Of a DNA stretch of 64,000 nucleotides, positions 13,991 through 28,900 are shown piece after piece. Location: positions 192,865,034-192,929,033 of the forward strand of contig NC_134456.1 of NCBI RefSeq assembly GCF_047948215.1. Direction: 5' to 3'. Position numbers and translations under genes: made by a program. Position 1 is the first letter of the stretch; each line of letters starts with the position of its first letter. This DNA is from Lycorma delicatula (taxonomy: Eukaryota > Arthropoda > Insecta > Hemiptera > Fulgoridae). The notes under the pieces were generated by a model. That model worked only from the letters and a program-made list of their open reading frames with translations. It was not told where the DNA came from and ran no database searches.

Positions 13991-16900
13991 CTGGAAATAA
14001 ATTTAAACAAAAAAACAATAGTTTTGGATATACAAAATTACTTAAGAGATCCAGCAATTTTTCTCATTCTTATATACCTATTTTTTGTGGAAAGGAGTAA
14101 AGTAAGGAGTAAAGGAGATCTTATTTAAAAGAGAAAAATTATGCGATTAAAAAAAATAATACAACACTTATATTACAAAACATTTTATTATTATCAAAAA
14201 TATTATAAACTATGCAGTACTACATAAACTAATTATTACAGGAGAATACCTCTATAACTCAATTTATTCATGGAGACTGGTTGTAAATTGAATCCTTTAC
14301 CTTAACATTGTACAACACCATATAATGTCTCACAAGCACTGTAAAAAAAATGCCCTTCAGTGAATTTACTAGATGAAATTAAATTAGAATATTTCAATTG
14401 AACAACTGGATTCTATATTACTCCACAGTACACAAAAACTTGTCTGCCACAACCTTCATATAAAGCATATGATTTTTTTCTTAGTAGGCTGGAGGCTGCG
14501 ACACAGAATGCCTCATCAGTTTCATGATCCATCTACTTTCATATTACGATTTGTTAGCAACCTTGTAAGTTGGTTTTGTAGTGAGTGGGTGTAAATTAGG
14601 AATCAACTGTAGATGATGATTGGTGATGATGTTAATGAATGATTCATTATTATTAATTTTTTATTCATAACTAAAGTTATAAGTTTTAAGTCCCCTCAAT
14701 CTCAAACAAATGGTAAAAATCTAAAACACCAGATAGTGAAAGTGGGAGCCAATGCTAAAATTCAAGCAACTTTAAGACTGACCAACATTAGGTTATCTAT
14801 GGCATAATAAGATGAGAAAATATCAAGTAAAAATGCAACTGAAATTCTATAAGGTTTGACTATATTTACACTAATGGATTGAAAAAAATTCTGAATTATA
14901 AAATAAAAAGGCAGGAGAACAAGCATTTGAAAGAAAAAGTTCTTTCATACAATTAAATTTTGTCTAAGAGGCAGATTGTACAATGAAAATGAATAGAGGA
15001 TGTTAAACAAGTGGAGGATTTGTGCAGCTGTATACTGTATTGAATAAGGAAGGTTACAAAAACTTGTAAAGTATCTAACCACACAGTTTTTAAAAAGTAC
15101 TGACTACAAAACAGGATTCCAGTTAGTTCTTCAGGTAGTGTTGCTTTCACTAAACCACACAAATACTAAGGATAGAAATTTTTAAAATGGCTCTAATATT
15201 TTGAATTTATAAGCAGTGAACATTTAGCCAAAATCTATGGAAATCCATCATGGAAGTTGGGGTACATTATACGAAAGCACGAGATACAATGTGAAAGAGG
15301 CAAGCTGTTCATAAACAAACCAAAAACTGAATCAGATTTACCAATTATTTAAGAAAAGTTAAATATATTAAAATTTCTTGCATATTACATCTCATAGAGG
15401 GTATTTAAAAAATAGCACAATAAATTATAAGAGCTAATGTAAAGGTAACTTATTCTTATTATATTTTTATACCACAATAATTGGAAACAAGTAATTAGAA
15501 TACAAAAATGATCAGATTTAACAATTATTTTAATTAATTTTTGCATATTATGTCCAACAGAGGGCGTTATATATCTTTGGATTCCAATGGAAATGTGAAT
15601 TTATCATTATCGTATTGTTTGTTTATTGAGTAAAATTATCTACCTTTATCAGCTTTGTCATAATTAAATCACATAACCCCCATCCAGAAGAATACATCAA
15701 GTCTCATCCAGGCAGATGGGTACTCATTCTCAATTCCTTGGGCAATCAGAGCACTTTTAACTTAGGGTTGGAGCAGCACTTAATGATTTTGCAATGATAG
15801 CTCAAGAAATGGTGCAACAAACTGCTTTTCCTTCAGATGCTCTATAACCACATGATAACAGACCAAAGTCTTTTTACAGAAAACCATCCCTTTTCTAGAA
15901 TTGTGTGGCATCTCTGAAGTATCTAAATGAACAGTGCATATGTAATTGAACAATCAAAATAACATTGGAAAGATACTGTAGAGAGAAACCAGACTTCAAA
16001 ATCAGCAATGTTTTTCTTCTGCTTTGTTGGAAGTGAGGATTGCATGAAAAATTATTGGTGGTGATTTATTATTTTTGAGACTATACTGTTGAGTCATTTA
16101 TGAAATTTTTTTTGTCTTCAGTCATTTGACTGGTTTGATGCAGCTCTCCAAGATTCCCTATCTAGTGCTAGTCGTTTCATTTCAGTATACCCTCTACATC
16201 CTACATCCCTAACAATTTGTATTACATATTCCAAACGTGGCCTGCCTACACAATTTGTCCCTTCTACCTGTCCTTCCAATATTAAAGCGACTATTCCAGG
16301 ATGCCTTAGTATGTGGCCTATAAGTCTGTCTCTTCTTTAAACTATATTTTTCCAAATGCTTCTTTCTTCATCTATTTGCCTCAATACCTCTTCATTTGTC
16401 ACTTTATCCACCCCTCTGATTTTTAACATTTTGCTGTAGCACCACATTTCAAAAGCTTTTAATCTTTTCTTCTCAGGTACACCTATCGTCCAAGTTTCAC
16501 TTCCACTTAAAGCTACTTTCAAAAATCATTTCCTGACTAATGAATTTTTGATTCCTAAACAAATTATATCTGTGACTGAAAGTTCGTTTTGCCTGTGCTA
16601 TTCGGCATTTTATATCGCTCCTGCTTCGTCCATCTTTAGTAATTCTACTTCCCAAATAACAAAATTCTTCTACCTCCATAATCTCTTCTCCTCCTATTTT
16701 CTCATTCAGTGGTCCATCTTTGTTATTTCTACTACATTTGCATACATTGGCATAAACACCAAGTATGTTGGTTTGTTTTTCTTTAATCTTCCTTCTACTA
16801 TTAATCTGAGGCCTAAAATTGCTTCCCTTGTCCCTATACTTTTCCTGAAACCAAATTGGTCTTCTCCTAACACTTCTTCCACTCTCCTCTCGACTTTTTT

Positions 16901-19900
16901 TGAAGTCTGACGGAAATTCCCCTTTTTCATAAATATTACACACCAGTTTGTATAATCTATCAATCGCTTCCTCACCTGCACTGCACAGTAATTCTACAGG
17001 TATTCCGTCTATTCCAGGAGCCTTTCTGCCATTTAAATCTTTTAATGCTCTCTTAAATTCAGATCTCAGTATTGTTTCTCCCATTTCATCCTCCTCAACT
17101 TCCTCTTCTTCCTCTATAACACCATTTTCTGATTCATTTCCTCCGTATAACTCTTCAATGTATTCCACCTATCTATCGACTTTACCTTTCATATTATATA
17201 TTGGTGTACCATCTTTGTTTAACACATTATTAGATTTTGATTTATGTACCCCAAAATTTTCCTTAACTTGAAATACTCCAGTCTCCTCCCTATCTTCTTG
17301 TTCATCACGAAACCTATTCCTGCCTGCCCATTATTTGAAGCTGGATTAATTACTCTAAAATCACGTGACCAAAAGTCGCCTCCCTCTTCCCACCGAACCT
17401 CACTAATTCCTACTATATTCACATTCATCCCATCCATTTATGAAATATTTATGAAATAAGATGATTATTATTAAAATATATATATTTTTTTTTCTTGCCA
17501 AGATCATCATAATTTTTATGCGAGTACACAATTATTTAACTTTTTTAGCTGTACTATCCAGAGTACGAGTTTTGGAAAGTGGAATATATCTGAAAAGCGT
17601 CAAGAGGTGATTTAATTAGATAAAGTTAATAAAGGTACTCAATAAAGTTAAATGATAAAGTTAATGACTGTACTCAATAAAAAAAATAATAAAAAGATTA
17701 CAATAAATCCACATTTCCATAGTGTTCCGAAACGACTAGCACTAGATAGGGAATCTTGGAGAGCTGCATCAAACCAGTCAAATGACTGAAGACAAAAAAA
17801 AAAAAAATAGTGTTCCGAGAGGATCTGATGGTCTGGATTGGGTAGTGATTATGAAAGAGAGAAAAAACAATAAAACAGCACATCAACATTATTTAAAGTT
17901 TGTTAAATTTATAATTATACCAGAAACACAAGAAGAGTTTATGCATCAACTATAATAAAGGAAATCAATATGGTAAATAACATTTATGCTACAGAAACAG
18001 AAGACTTAACTGAGAGAATAACTGATAAACATTACATTCACAAAATAAAAAAAAAAACAGGAATTCAAACACATAATTAACTTATAGCACGAAAAAACAT
18101 AGCACGACTAGTCTTACCGAGCACAACATTTCACTTAAAAAATAATCTAATTCTAGCTTTTCCGACAATACAGAAACAGCCACGAGCAGAAAATAAAAAC
18201 TAAATAAATTCTTTAGATAACTTAAATCTTGTAAAGAGCTTGACGCGACAATTTATTGATAACAAAAGAACAATGTACACAGCACCAAAGCTAACTCACC
18301 CAACGCACACACAGAACTGACCGACAACAGCTGACATCGTCATTCGCACACAGGTCAGAATTGTAATAATAAATAACTAGTTTATACCATTCACTGATTT
18401 GTTGACAAACCCTAGCCCATTATTGTGAAATCGGCAAAACCGTGGTTTCTCGAACAATGTTGTTTCTGCGACCTTGACCAAAAACTGAACACAAACGAAT
18501 CCAAACATTTACAACTTATTTCAGTAAAAGAGAATAGCTAATTTCCATTTTTTCTTTATAATAGTTTGATAGATCCATTGATGGCTGTAAGAAAAAATGA
18601 TCTGTTGTTCTTCTTGATCTTCCATTTTATCTTAAAAAAAATAATAAAATGAATGTGAATATTTTAGTTATGTCTGGAGTTTTGATGACTGTCCCCCAAA
18701 ATAATTACATTCAAAATAGATTTTTCTTTAATCTACCATTTCACTGGTTTGATGTCCTTCCCCATCTTTTCTTTCTATGTTGTTTTTTATTTCAACACTT
18801 TTTTACAACCTACATTTTTATTGTTCGTTTTACAGTTTTTACCTTATAGACTTCATTCTATTAATAATTCAATTAAATATATCTAGATGCCCACCAATCT
18901 AGTTACCTAGTAACACTTAATCACAATTTGTCTACTTTTGTCTAATCTTGTCTTGAAACTTTTTTTTTCAACCTACATTCAAGCCACTCATTTATAACAT
19001 TCTTCAATAATAAATAGCACATTTCAAAACCCTTCATGTATTTCCTGTTGTCCACTGCCACTTGTGTCCTGTTGTTTCACTGCCATATAGTGTGCTATGT
19101 TCTACCAAATATTTTGAACTTCTTTAAATTCCTGTATCTAAGCTAGATATTAATAACTTTCTTTTTGTATAAATCTCTACTACTGTGTAATAGCTTGTTT
19201 TAAATGTTTCCTTTACGTCATCCATCCTTTGTAATTTCACGCATAATAACAAAAAGCTTTCAAAACCCAATAAATTGATCTTAGCCAGCGACTAATCTTC
19301 ATTAATTAAATGTAATATATAATCTACTTGGCATTTCAGAACAATTTTCATAAAGAAATAATGATACACTATTATAAATAATAATACGTAATGAATACAT
19401 TATGAAATGGGATGTAAAAATCCTAAACTGTAAAAAAAAATGTCTAATAGCATGATTTAAAAAATTATAAATTACTATATAAATTATCATACAAAATTAA
19501 AAATAACAAACTGTGATGACCTTTTGCTGCAATATACATATCTACAAGCAAAACCTTCATTTACTTATGGTGTGTTCAGCTATCCTATTATAAACAAATG
19601 TTGTCATAAACAAAATTTACAATTTGCATTATTTTGGAGATAGCAGATTAAGATCTGTTAACAAACTGTCTGTTTCTGAAAGTTTATAGACAAAAATTCA
19701 TGATTTTATTAAAAGATAGCAATGAATCTAACGTCGTCTAATAAAAATATTAGTCAGAGATCTAAGTAAAAATTTTGATTTAATCAAAAATCTCTTCTTG
19801 TTGATTTATTTTTTTTCATTTTGAAATTTTAAAATGCTTAAATATACAAAACAATTATTTTTAAATAGTTGAATTTGCTAACTATTAGCTAATATCCTTC

Positions 19901-22900
19901 ATTTGTTCTCATACTAAGCTAACATTAGTATTATTACTTACGCATTACTGGGAACTAAGAGCAAATTAAAAAAAAAAAAAAAAAAATCATGAATATAAAG
20001 AAACAGAATATTTTTATGAAAATCATTTTAACATATATAAAACTAGAGTCCAGTGAAAGGTTGGAAGCAAGCCAAAAATAAAATATATTGCATTAAATTT
20101 AAAGCTGAACATGTATAATAAATGACCAACCTTGAAATAATATAACCGTGATTTGTTCCACCTTTTACTTTAATTTACTTACCTTACCAAGAAACATAAT
20201 AGGAACACTTGTAGCTTGCATTGACCACAGATAATCTACTGGAGTCATTCCTCCAACCAAGGCATACAAAATTGCCAGAAAACAAATAAGAAATGCGCTA
20301 GCTGTACTGGATGATCTATTATAATGTAATACTAACACAGCAATTAAAACTGTCTGTATTAGTAAAAACAAAGCATCACCCCAAGCACTGTAATTAAAAC
20401 AAATAAAAAAAGTAATAATTGGTTAATATATTACAGAATAATAAAACTATCAGAGCCAAATTTAATAAATAAAATAACAGGATATTACATTACATATAAA
20501 TACAACTAATAACAAAATATACATTTATTTAAAAAAAAAAAACCATTCATCAGCAGGCATTTGATAAATATTTAAATTATCTTCAGTAAAGTTGTTAGTA
20601 GTGTATTTATGCTGTGCAGTATTTATCTTCATTAAATACAGTGATAGAAAAGTATGATCGTAAATTAACTAGTGTTTGATGCTATTTTTTCTTAGCCATT
20701 GGAATAGATTATCTGTCTAAATTATTACCCACAAATAAATCATTTTATAGCATGTATAGATTTTTTCTTCAGAAATGGTAATAAAAATGTCTTATTTTGC
20801 TTATTATAAAGAATAGGTTTATCTGTACTATGTCAATTCCTCATGGAATAAAATGAAACATCCTGCTCTGATGCAATACTAATATTTTTCTCACTTTCCA
20901 GGTTCTATAACAGGTGACTTTGCTTGTTAAGAGTTACAAAAAATTATTTAATTAGCTTAATAAATATTTCCTGCATAAAATAATAAACAAAATAACTGAT
21001 GATGACAAAACTTTGAAAATTTTATGTGTTGTTCATCTAATTCTTATTTATCAATCAGCCCAGTATTTGATTAAATACTTTTTAAAACATCTGAATTTTT
21101 TTTACAAAAAAAGCACATTCTGGGATCTGACAGATATTTTGCAATAAATTTGTTATTGATTGATTCATCAATGCAACACAAATTCAACAATAACAATTTG
21201 AAATAAGATGATGGAGATGAATGACGGACAAAAATGTTGATCTATTTTATAAATTAAAAATGTGTGGATGGAATGGCAATTCTCTCTTTCAGGTATAAAG
21301 TTTAAACTGAACAGTACATAAAATTTGTGAAAATTTAATAATGAGAAACAGCTAGATGCTTTTCAACCAGATGAAATGATGCTACATTTCAACCAGAATG
21401 TACATGAACGAGAGTTTCACGTGGGCCTTTTTTATTCAAGAAATAGTTTCAAATCTTATGTCCATCACATGTTTCCATCATTTTTATTTTTATTTCAAAT
21501 TGTTGTAATCCAATTTGTGTTGTAACAATATGAAATTATCACAGAACGCCTGTCAGATCTTGGAATGCATTTTTTTTTTTGTAAAAAATATTGTTAGTGA
21601 TTTAAAACAGATTCAATATCAAAATTCCATAATCAAATTGGTACTCAAATAGAGTGATAAGTAAGGGTAAATGAACTTTTAAAATGTCACATTTTTATCA
21701 TCATTAGTTTTATTCTTATACAGTCGTCTGGAGTTTATATTTTCAAAACTCTAAAAACCTGTGGTGTTTTTTTTCATGATAATAAAAAGGAAACAGAGTG
21801 TCAACAGCAAGCAGAATTTTATACTTCATTCAAAATGATTGATGAATCTATGGTGTAATTTTTTTTTTTAAATGCAGGACCACAGCAAAGTCACTTGCCA
21901 AGTTATATGGTACTGAGTGTAGTAGTGGACTGATGCACTGTTATGGTAAAGTAACCAATAGCTGTCATACTAAAATTCAGATCTCTACTTCCCAACATTT
22001 TTGTGGAAATGTCTGAAGACTTCTAGATAGTAACACTGGCTGACTATCTCCATGCAGACAGAAACTCAGTTTCTTTCAGATCATAAAGGGCTATCATCAT
22101 TACCTTTGTGTTTGAATAAGTTTTGTGTCCTTTTCAGTCAATGATGAATTTCCAAACCAATGTAATGACTATGATTTTGTTTTCACATCATACCTACACT
22201 AGGATTCATTGCCGGTTATTATCACGGAAAAGAAAGTTTTATCATCATATGCATGATTTCAAATTTCCCGAAAGATTGAAATACATGACTGTCTTTCCTT
22301 TTATATGGCTAGATTTGGAATGTACTTCATGAAGACATGACAAATTCATAATTTTTTGGTTAAAATTTTGTGACATGAACTCACCAATAATCCAGTCTCT
22401 TCTGTTACCTTGTAAACTGTAAATTCTACACAAAATTGACCTCATCAAATTTTTCACAAGAGCAATGTGCAATTCGATAGAGCAATGTGAGACTGTTAGA
22501 TAATATTGATGGCCTTCTTGGACAAGTATACTCTTCATAAAAGAGGTGCAACCATTTAAAACACTCGCTCATACCATTATGTAGTGCGATAGCCTTCTTG
22601 AATTTAACTGTTTCAGTAAATGTTTTGCCACGGTTAACACAAAATTCCACTTCAACTCATTCTGTACAATCGCTCATCAAAAAAAGTGCTGAAAGACCAA
22701 ACTACTTCATTCAAATGAATGCTAGGAAAAAATTATTCATTGTACACACATGACAATGCTGGGGATTTTTATCTAGTTTCAACTCTCCCCAATGATAGCA
22801 ATTGTTAACTCAAAATATTTTTATAAGAATCTTTTTTTTTTTTGTCTTCAGTCATTTGACTGGTTTGATGCAGCTCTCCAAGATTCCCTATCTAGTGCTA

Positions 22901-25900
22901 GTCGTTTCATTTCAGTATACCCTCTACATCCTACATCCCTAACAATTTGTATTACATATTCCAAACGTGGCCTGCCTACACAATTTGTCCCTTCTACCTG
23001 TCCTTCCAATATTAAAGCGACTATTCCAGGATGCCTTAGTATGTGGCCTATAAGTCTGTCTCTTCTTTTAACTATATTTTTCCAAATGCTTCTTTCTTCA
23101 TCTATTTGCCTCAATACCTCTTCATTTGTCACTTTATCCACCCATCTGATTTTTAACATTCTCCTATAGCACCACATTTCAAAAGCTTCTAATCTTTTCT
23201 TCTCAGATACTCCGATTGTCCAAGTTTCACTTCCATATAAAGCGACACTCCAAACATACACTTTCAAAAATCTTTTCCTGACATTTAAATTAATTTTTGA
23301 TGTAAACAAATTATATTTCTTACTGAAGGCTCATTTAGCTTGTGCTATTCGGCATTTTATATCGCTCCTGCTTCGTCTATCTTTAGTAATTCTACTTCCC
23401 AAATAATAAATTTCTTCTACCTCCATAATCTCTTCTCCTCCTATTTTCTCATTCAGTGGTCCATCTTTGTTATTTCTACTACATTTCATTACTTTTGTTT
23501 TGTTCTTGTTTATTTTCATGCGATAGTTCTTGCGTAGGACTTCATCTATGGCGTTCATTGTTTCTTCTAAATCCTTTTTACTCTTGGCTAGAATTACTAT
23601 ATCATCAGCAAATCGTAGCATCTTTATCTTTTCACCTTATACTGTTACTCCGAATCTAAATTGTTCTTTAACATCATTAACTGCTAGCTCCATGTAAAGG
23701 TTAAAAAGTAACGGAGATAGGGAACATCCTTGTCGGACTCCCTTTCTTATTACGGCTTCTTTCTTATCTTCTTCAATTGTCACTGTTGCTGTTTGGTTCC
23801 TGTACATGTTAGCAATTGTTCTTCTATCTCTGTATTTGAACCCTAATTTTGTTTAAATGCTGAACATTTTATTGCAGTCTATGTTATCGAATGCCTTTTC
23901 TAGGTCTATAAACGCCAAGTATGTTGGTTTGTTTTTCTTTAATCTTCCTTCTACTATTAATCTGAGGCCTAAAATTGCTTCCCTTGTCCCTATACTTTTC
24001 CTGAAACCAAATTGGTCTTCTCCTAACACTTCTTCCACTCTCCTCTCAATTCTTCTGTATAGAATTCTAGTTAAGATTTTTGATGCACGACTAGTTAAAT
24101 TAATTGTTCTGTATTCTTCACATTTATCTGTCCCTGCTTCCTTTGGTATCATTACTATAACACTTTTTTTGAAGTCTGACGGAAATTCCCCTTTTTCATA
24201 AATATTACACACCAGTTTGTATAATCTATCAATCGCTTCCTCACCTGCACTGCGCAGTAATTCTTCAGGTATTCCGTCTATTCCAGGAGCCTTTCTGCCA
24301 TTTAAATCTTTTAATGCTCTCTTAAATTCAGATCTCAGTATTGTTTCTCCCATTTCATCCTCCTCAACTTCCTCTTCTTCCTCTATAACACCATTTTCTG
24401 ATTCATTTCCTCCGTATAACTCTTCAATATATTCCACCCATCTATCGACTTTACCTTTCGTATTATATAATGGTGTACCATCTTTGTTTAACACATTATT
24501 AGATTTTAATTTATGTACCCCAAAGTTTTCCTTAACTTTCCTGTATGCTCCGTCTATTTTACCAATGTTCATTTCTCTTTCCACTTCTGAACACTTTTCT
24601 TTAATCCACTCTTCTTTCGCCAGTTTGCACTTCCTGTTTATAGCATTTCTTAATTGCCGATAGTTCCTTTTACTTTCTTCATCACTAGCATTCTTATATT
24701 TTCTACGTTCATCCATCAGCTGCAATATATCGTCTGAAACCCAAGGTTTTCAACCAGTTCTCTTTATTCCGCCTAAGTTTGCTTCTGCTGATTTAAGAAT
24801 TTCCTTTTCAACATTCTCCCATCCTTCTTCTACATTTTCTACCTTATCTTTTTTACTCAGACCTCTTGCGATGTCCTCCTCAAAAATCTTCCTTACCTCC
24901 TCTTCCTCAAGGATCTCTAAATTCCACCGATTCATCTGACACCTTTTCTTCTGGTTTTCAAACCGCAATCTACATTTCATTATCACCAAATTATGGTCGC
25001 TATCAATGTCTGCTCCAGGGTAAGTTTTGCAGTCATCGAGTTGATTTCTAAATCTTTGCTTAACCATGATATAATCTATCTGATACCTTGCAGTATCGCC
25101 TGGCTTTTTCCAAGTGTATATTCTATATAAGAACCATAAAAAAAACCAGTTAGGTTTTTTTTGAACAACCTTTGTGTTCTCTCATCACAGAATAAGGCTG
25201 CTTAATAAAAAAACAATTCTTTGCTAATCTCTTTAGGTTACCATCATCATCAAAATGATTATCAGAAATTTACCTCTTCATTTGTAGAAAAAGAAAATCA
25301 GATGACTGTATATCTATACTGTAGGAGGGATGATTTTTGCTTGAAGCAAAATGATTGGATAATATATGACTGAGCAGCAGTGTACAGTTAAGCACTGTCA
25401 TGATGTGGCATAATATCTTCAAAGTCTCATAGCAATTTAAGATGTTTAGCCTTATCACAACAATTTGAATAGCAAAATGTTTTGTGTCTCAAAAAAAGTT
25501 ATTGTTTAAGAACGTCTGTTTTTGATGTTCTGCCTTTTCATAAAAATAATTTTAATTGCCTTTTGGGCAATTACATGGATTCTTTTTTTATTTCAATCAC
25601 GTGAGTTGCTCATGTCATGTTAACAGTGATAATAGTAGTTGCTTGCCTTTCTCCCTACTCACATCAAAAGAATCAAAGCACAGTGAACTCAATTGGTTTG
25701 AGCGGCTCAGAAAATATCTCGTTACACAAGGTATAACAGCCAGTTTAAATGACCAGATACAATTTCAGAAAAAAATTCTTTGAAATTTCAATAAAACATA
25801 ATGCAAGGGACAAAATTAAGAAACAATATGTTGTCTTAAAGTCCTGTGCAGACTACATGTATCTAATTATCTCTGATCATAAATGGTTACCTGCTACACA

Positions 25901-28900
25901 TGGCATAATGATTATTCAAGTCCTTTATTAAATTATAGATCCATTTTCTCACCATTCCATCACTCATGTTTATAAACTATCATGCCTATTTAAAAAGAGA
26001 ATTTATAAAGAAAGAAAAAAATTAGAAATGGACATATGTAATACCAAATCAACAATGCAATTAAATTATTGCATTAACACTTACACAGTTCCACATTACT
26101 AAACATAATGCAACATTCCACATATCATATATTACTCTTTAAATGAACATTTTTTATGGCTTGATTACAAATACTGTTAACTACAGAATCTATAATAAAC
26201 AGCTATCTTAAAAGATTTCAAATTACTGAAAGGGTGATTGTGCAATATCCGTGATTATTTTTTTAAGGACAGTATTCTTTAAAAATATTACAAGGCATAA
26301 AAAGCAAGGTAAGACTGTCCATTTGTACTCATCTATTCGTATAACAGTCAAAAAGATTTAATTTGTCAATATTAGCGAAGAAGAAGAAATGAAGATTATA
26401 TAAATAAATGAAAATAACAAAAGAAACGATGCATTAAAAATGAAACACACGGTTGACAAAAAGAAGCAGTCATCTAAAACATCTTATGCATAAAATAAAA
26501 GCAAGTTAATGAAAAGATACTATTGATGCAAAATGTTGAATAAGTAACCAAGGTCTTTATTTGAAATTAAAATTTGATATACAAACATGATTTTTTCACT
26601 CTAAAATCAGTAAATAACTTGTACATTTCTATAAATTAAAACAACAATGATCAATATTCATTTCATTAACTTAAATAAATATCATTCATTTACAAATTCA
26701 TTTCATTATACAATAAATATCATGACTAAATAATCAATTCACAAAAAAAAAACCACTGATCTTTATGTTAAGGAAGTAAATTTTGTATTAAATTAACAAT
26801 AAAATAACAAACAGAAATGCTGTATATGATTTATAAATGACTTAAAATTTATAAACCATAAGTGCATTTTGATGATTATACAAGAGTCATTAGTAGAGAT
26901 AAATATATATAAAAATGTGTTTGAATAGTCCAATTTGAAAGTAAAAGAATAACTTACAAGGAAGTTATACTAGTTAATATTTAATTTTGTTTCTATTTTT
27001 GTTATTTTTTTAACACTTTTAACCCATTTTCATTCTATGTTGTTAATCTGCATAGAAATATTCTGTCTGTGCAGAGCTCAGGTGTAAATTTAAGTCATTG
27101 TTAAATGAGAGCTGATCTATACCATGCAGTACACAGCCAAATGGAGATGTTTTCATGTTTTAATGTCATATGATTCTCATCTTAAAAATCAGTGGGCAGA
27201 ATTCAATGACTTATTTATGTTTATGTTCAGGATGTAGATTCAACAAGTCACTATGGCTCGTGTGACCTGTTGTATCTCCAAAACTGCCAGACTTATTTTG
27301 ATGATACAAACCAGTTTTGTTTTTTAACCAGCAGATGCATTGTTAATACAATTTTTCATTCGTCAGCAGTTCTTGAAATACTTAAATATGATTTTGTTTT
27401 TAATTTACCCTTTTTTTACTTTTTAAATTTATCTCATGAATAATTGGGTTGATCTTGTAGATTCAAATGTTTTTGTAATCTCAACAAGTTTTATCTACAA
27501 TTTTTTTAACTGGATAAGAAGTTCAAATTTAACTTTTGGCAATAACTATGGCAATGAACTATAGAAAAAAGCCAGAAAAAATACTGCATTCTGATTGACT
27601 GAGGCAGTAATGGTAATAGAAATGAATGATACACTCTTTAACTGATTGAAAATCCAATATGGTAACTGGATTACTTGACAGATTATATAAACTCTTACCT
27701 CTCCATAAAACTGGCAGATTGTGCTGTTAAAATATCCAGATTAAAAAAGTTGTATTATGCATAAATTAATCCAGTTAACTTTTAATTAGAAAACTTGATT
27801 TAATATTGAAGTGATGGAGACCAACAACTTTCCACATTAAAAGAAATTTTGAATCAAGTGGTTGAATTACCAAAGTTTCCCTATGTTGTTAAAAGAAAAA
27901 ACTGAATAGTCAGAATTCAAATATTGAAACACAATCTTTATACAAAAAATATAATAGCTGAATATCTATTTTAATATAATTTGTTGAAATCTGTATGAAA
28001 ATATTAGATAATATTAAAATCAATAAAATAATGGCCAGCCGTTGTTTTAAGAAGAAAATTGCTGCATGTCTTTGTATTAATGCATTAAAAGCAACTGCTT
28101 TTTAAATTGTACATTTTACATCAAGTCTATACTTAACATCACAATTCAGTACTCTGTTACAGAGCTACTGTAGCATCAAACCACACAAGTAGTACCTTAG
28201 AAAACAAAAGAAAAATATACTAACAAATAAAAAATACCTGAATGTAAACCCTCTTGCATATGAATAGGCAACACCAGCAGTTACTGCATACAAATCCAGT
28301 AAGACACTCACAAAGCTAAGACCAGCAGCACTTTGGTTATTCCATATTTTAACTATCTGTGGCACTTTTACTGTTAAAAAAAAAAAAATAAAAATTGTAT
28401 TTATAATCATATTGATCCTAAACATATCATTATAAATATGAAAAAAACAACATTTTTTCTTTCAAGGCTATGAGTAAAAGTTAAATAGCAATCACAATAG
28501 CATAATTTTTTTAAAGCAACTCCATTTTGACTCATTAAATAAGTGCTCAAAGAGGGTCTCTTGAATTTAAAAAAAAATTAGTGTGTGTTTATAGAATAGT
28601 TCTGATGGACCTAATTTCATATACATTCCATAATATTTTAATTGATTTATATTTCTCAAAAATTTCATTCTTTGGATACTATTCTCTACTTTTATAACAA
28701 AAGATTTTTTTAAATATAACTTAATTTCTTTAAAATACAGGAAAAGTTAAAATTAATATTTTACGTATTTCAAAAATACTTTTTATAGTAGGAAAACTCA
28801 TATCATAAAAAACCATAATTAGGTGTAACATGACTTTGCTAAAGTCATCTAGTAATAATTAATGCGCACATATTCTGCGTTCAGGGATTTTAAAATTATT

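Noticed and set aside
16548..17271. Serine-rich open frames on the plus strand (also 22792-24663)
   Set aside because: They are antisense shadows of the LINE reverse transcriptase and endonuclease.
21880..25500. One mariner split by LINE copy B (21880-22700 plus 25134-25500)
   Set aside because: Both pieces are on the minus strand but their order is wrong: the C-terminal piece lies upstream of the N-terminal one, so they are separate elements.
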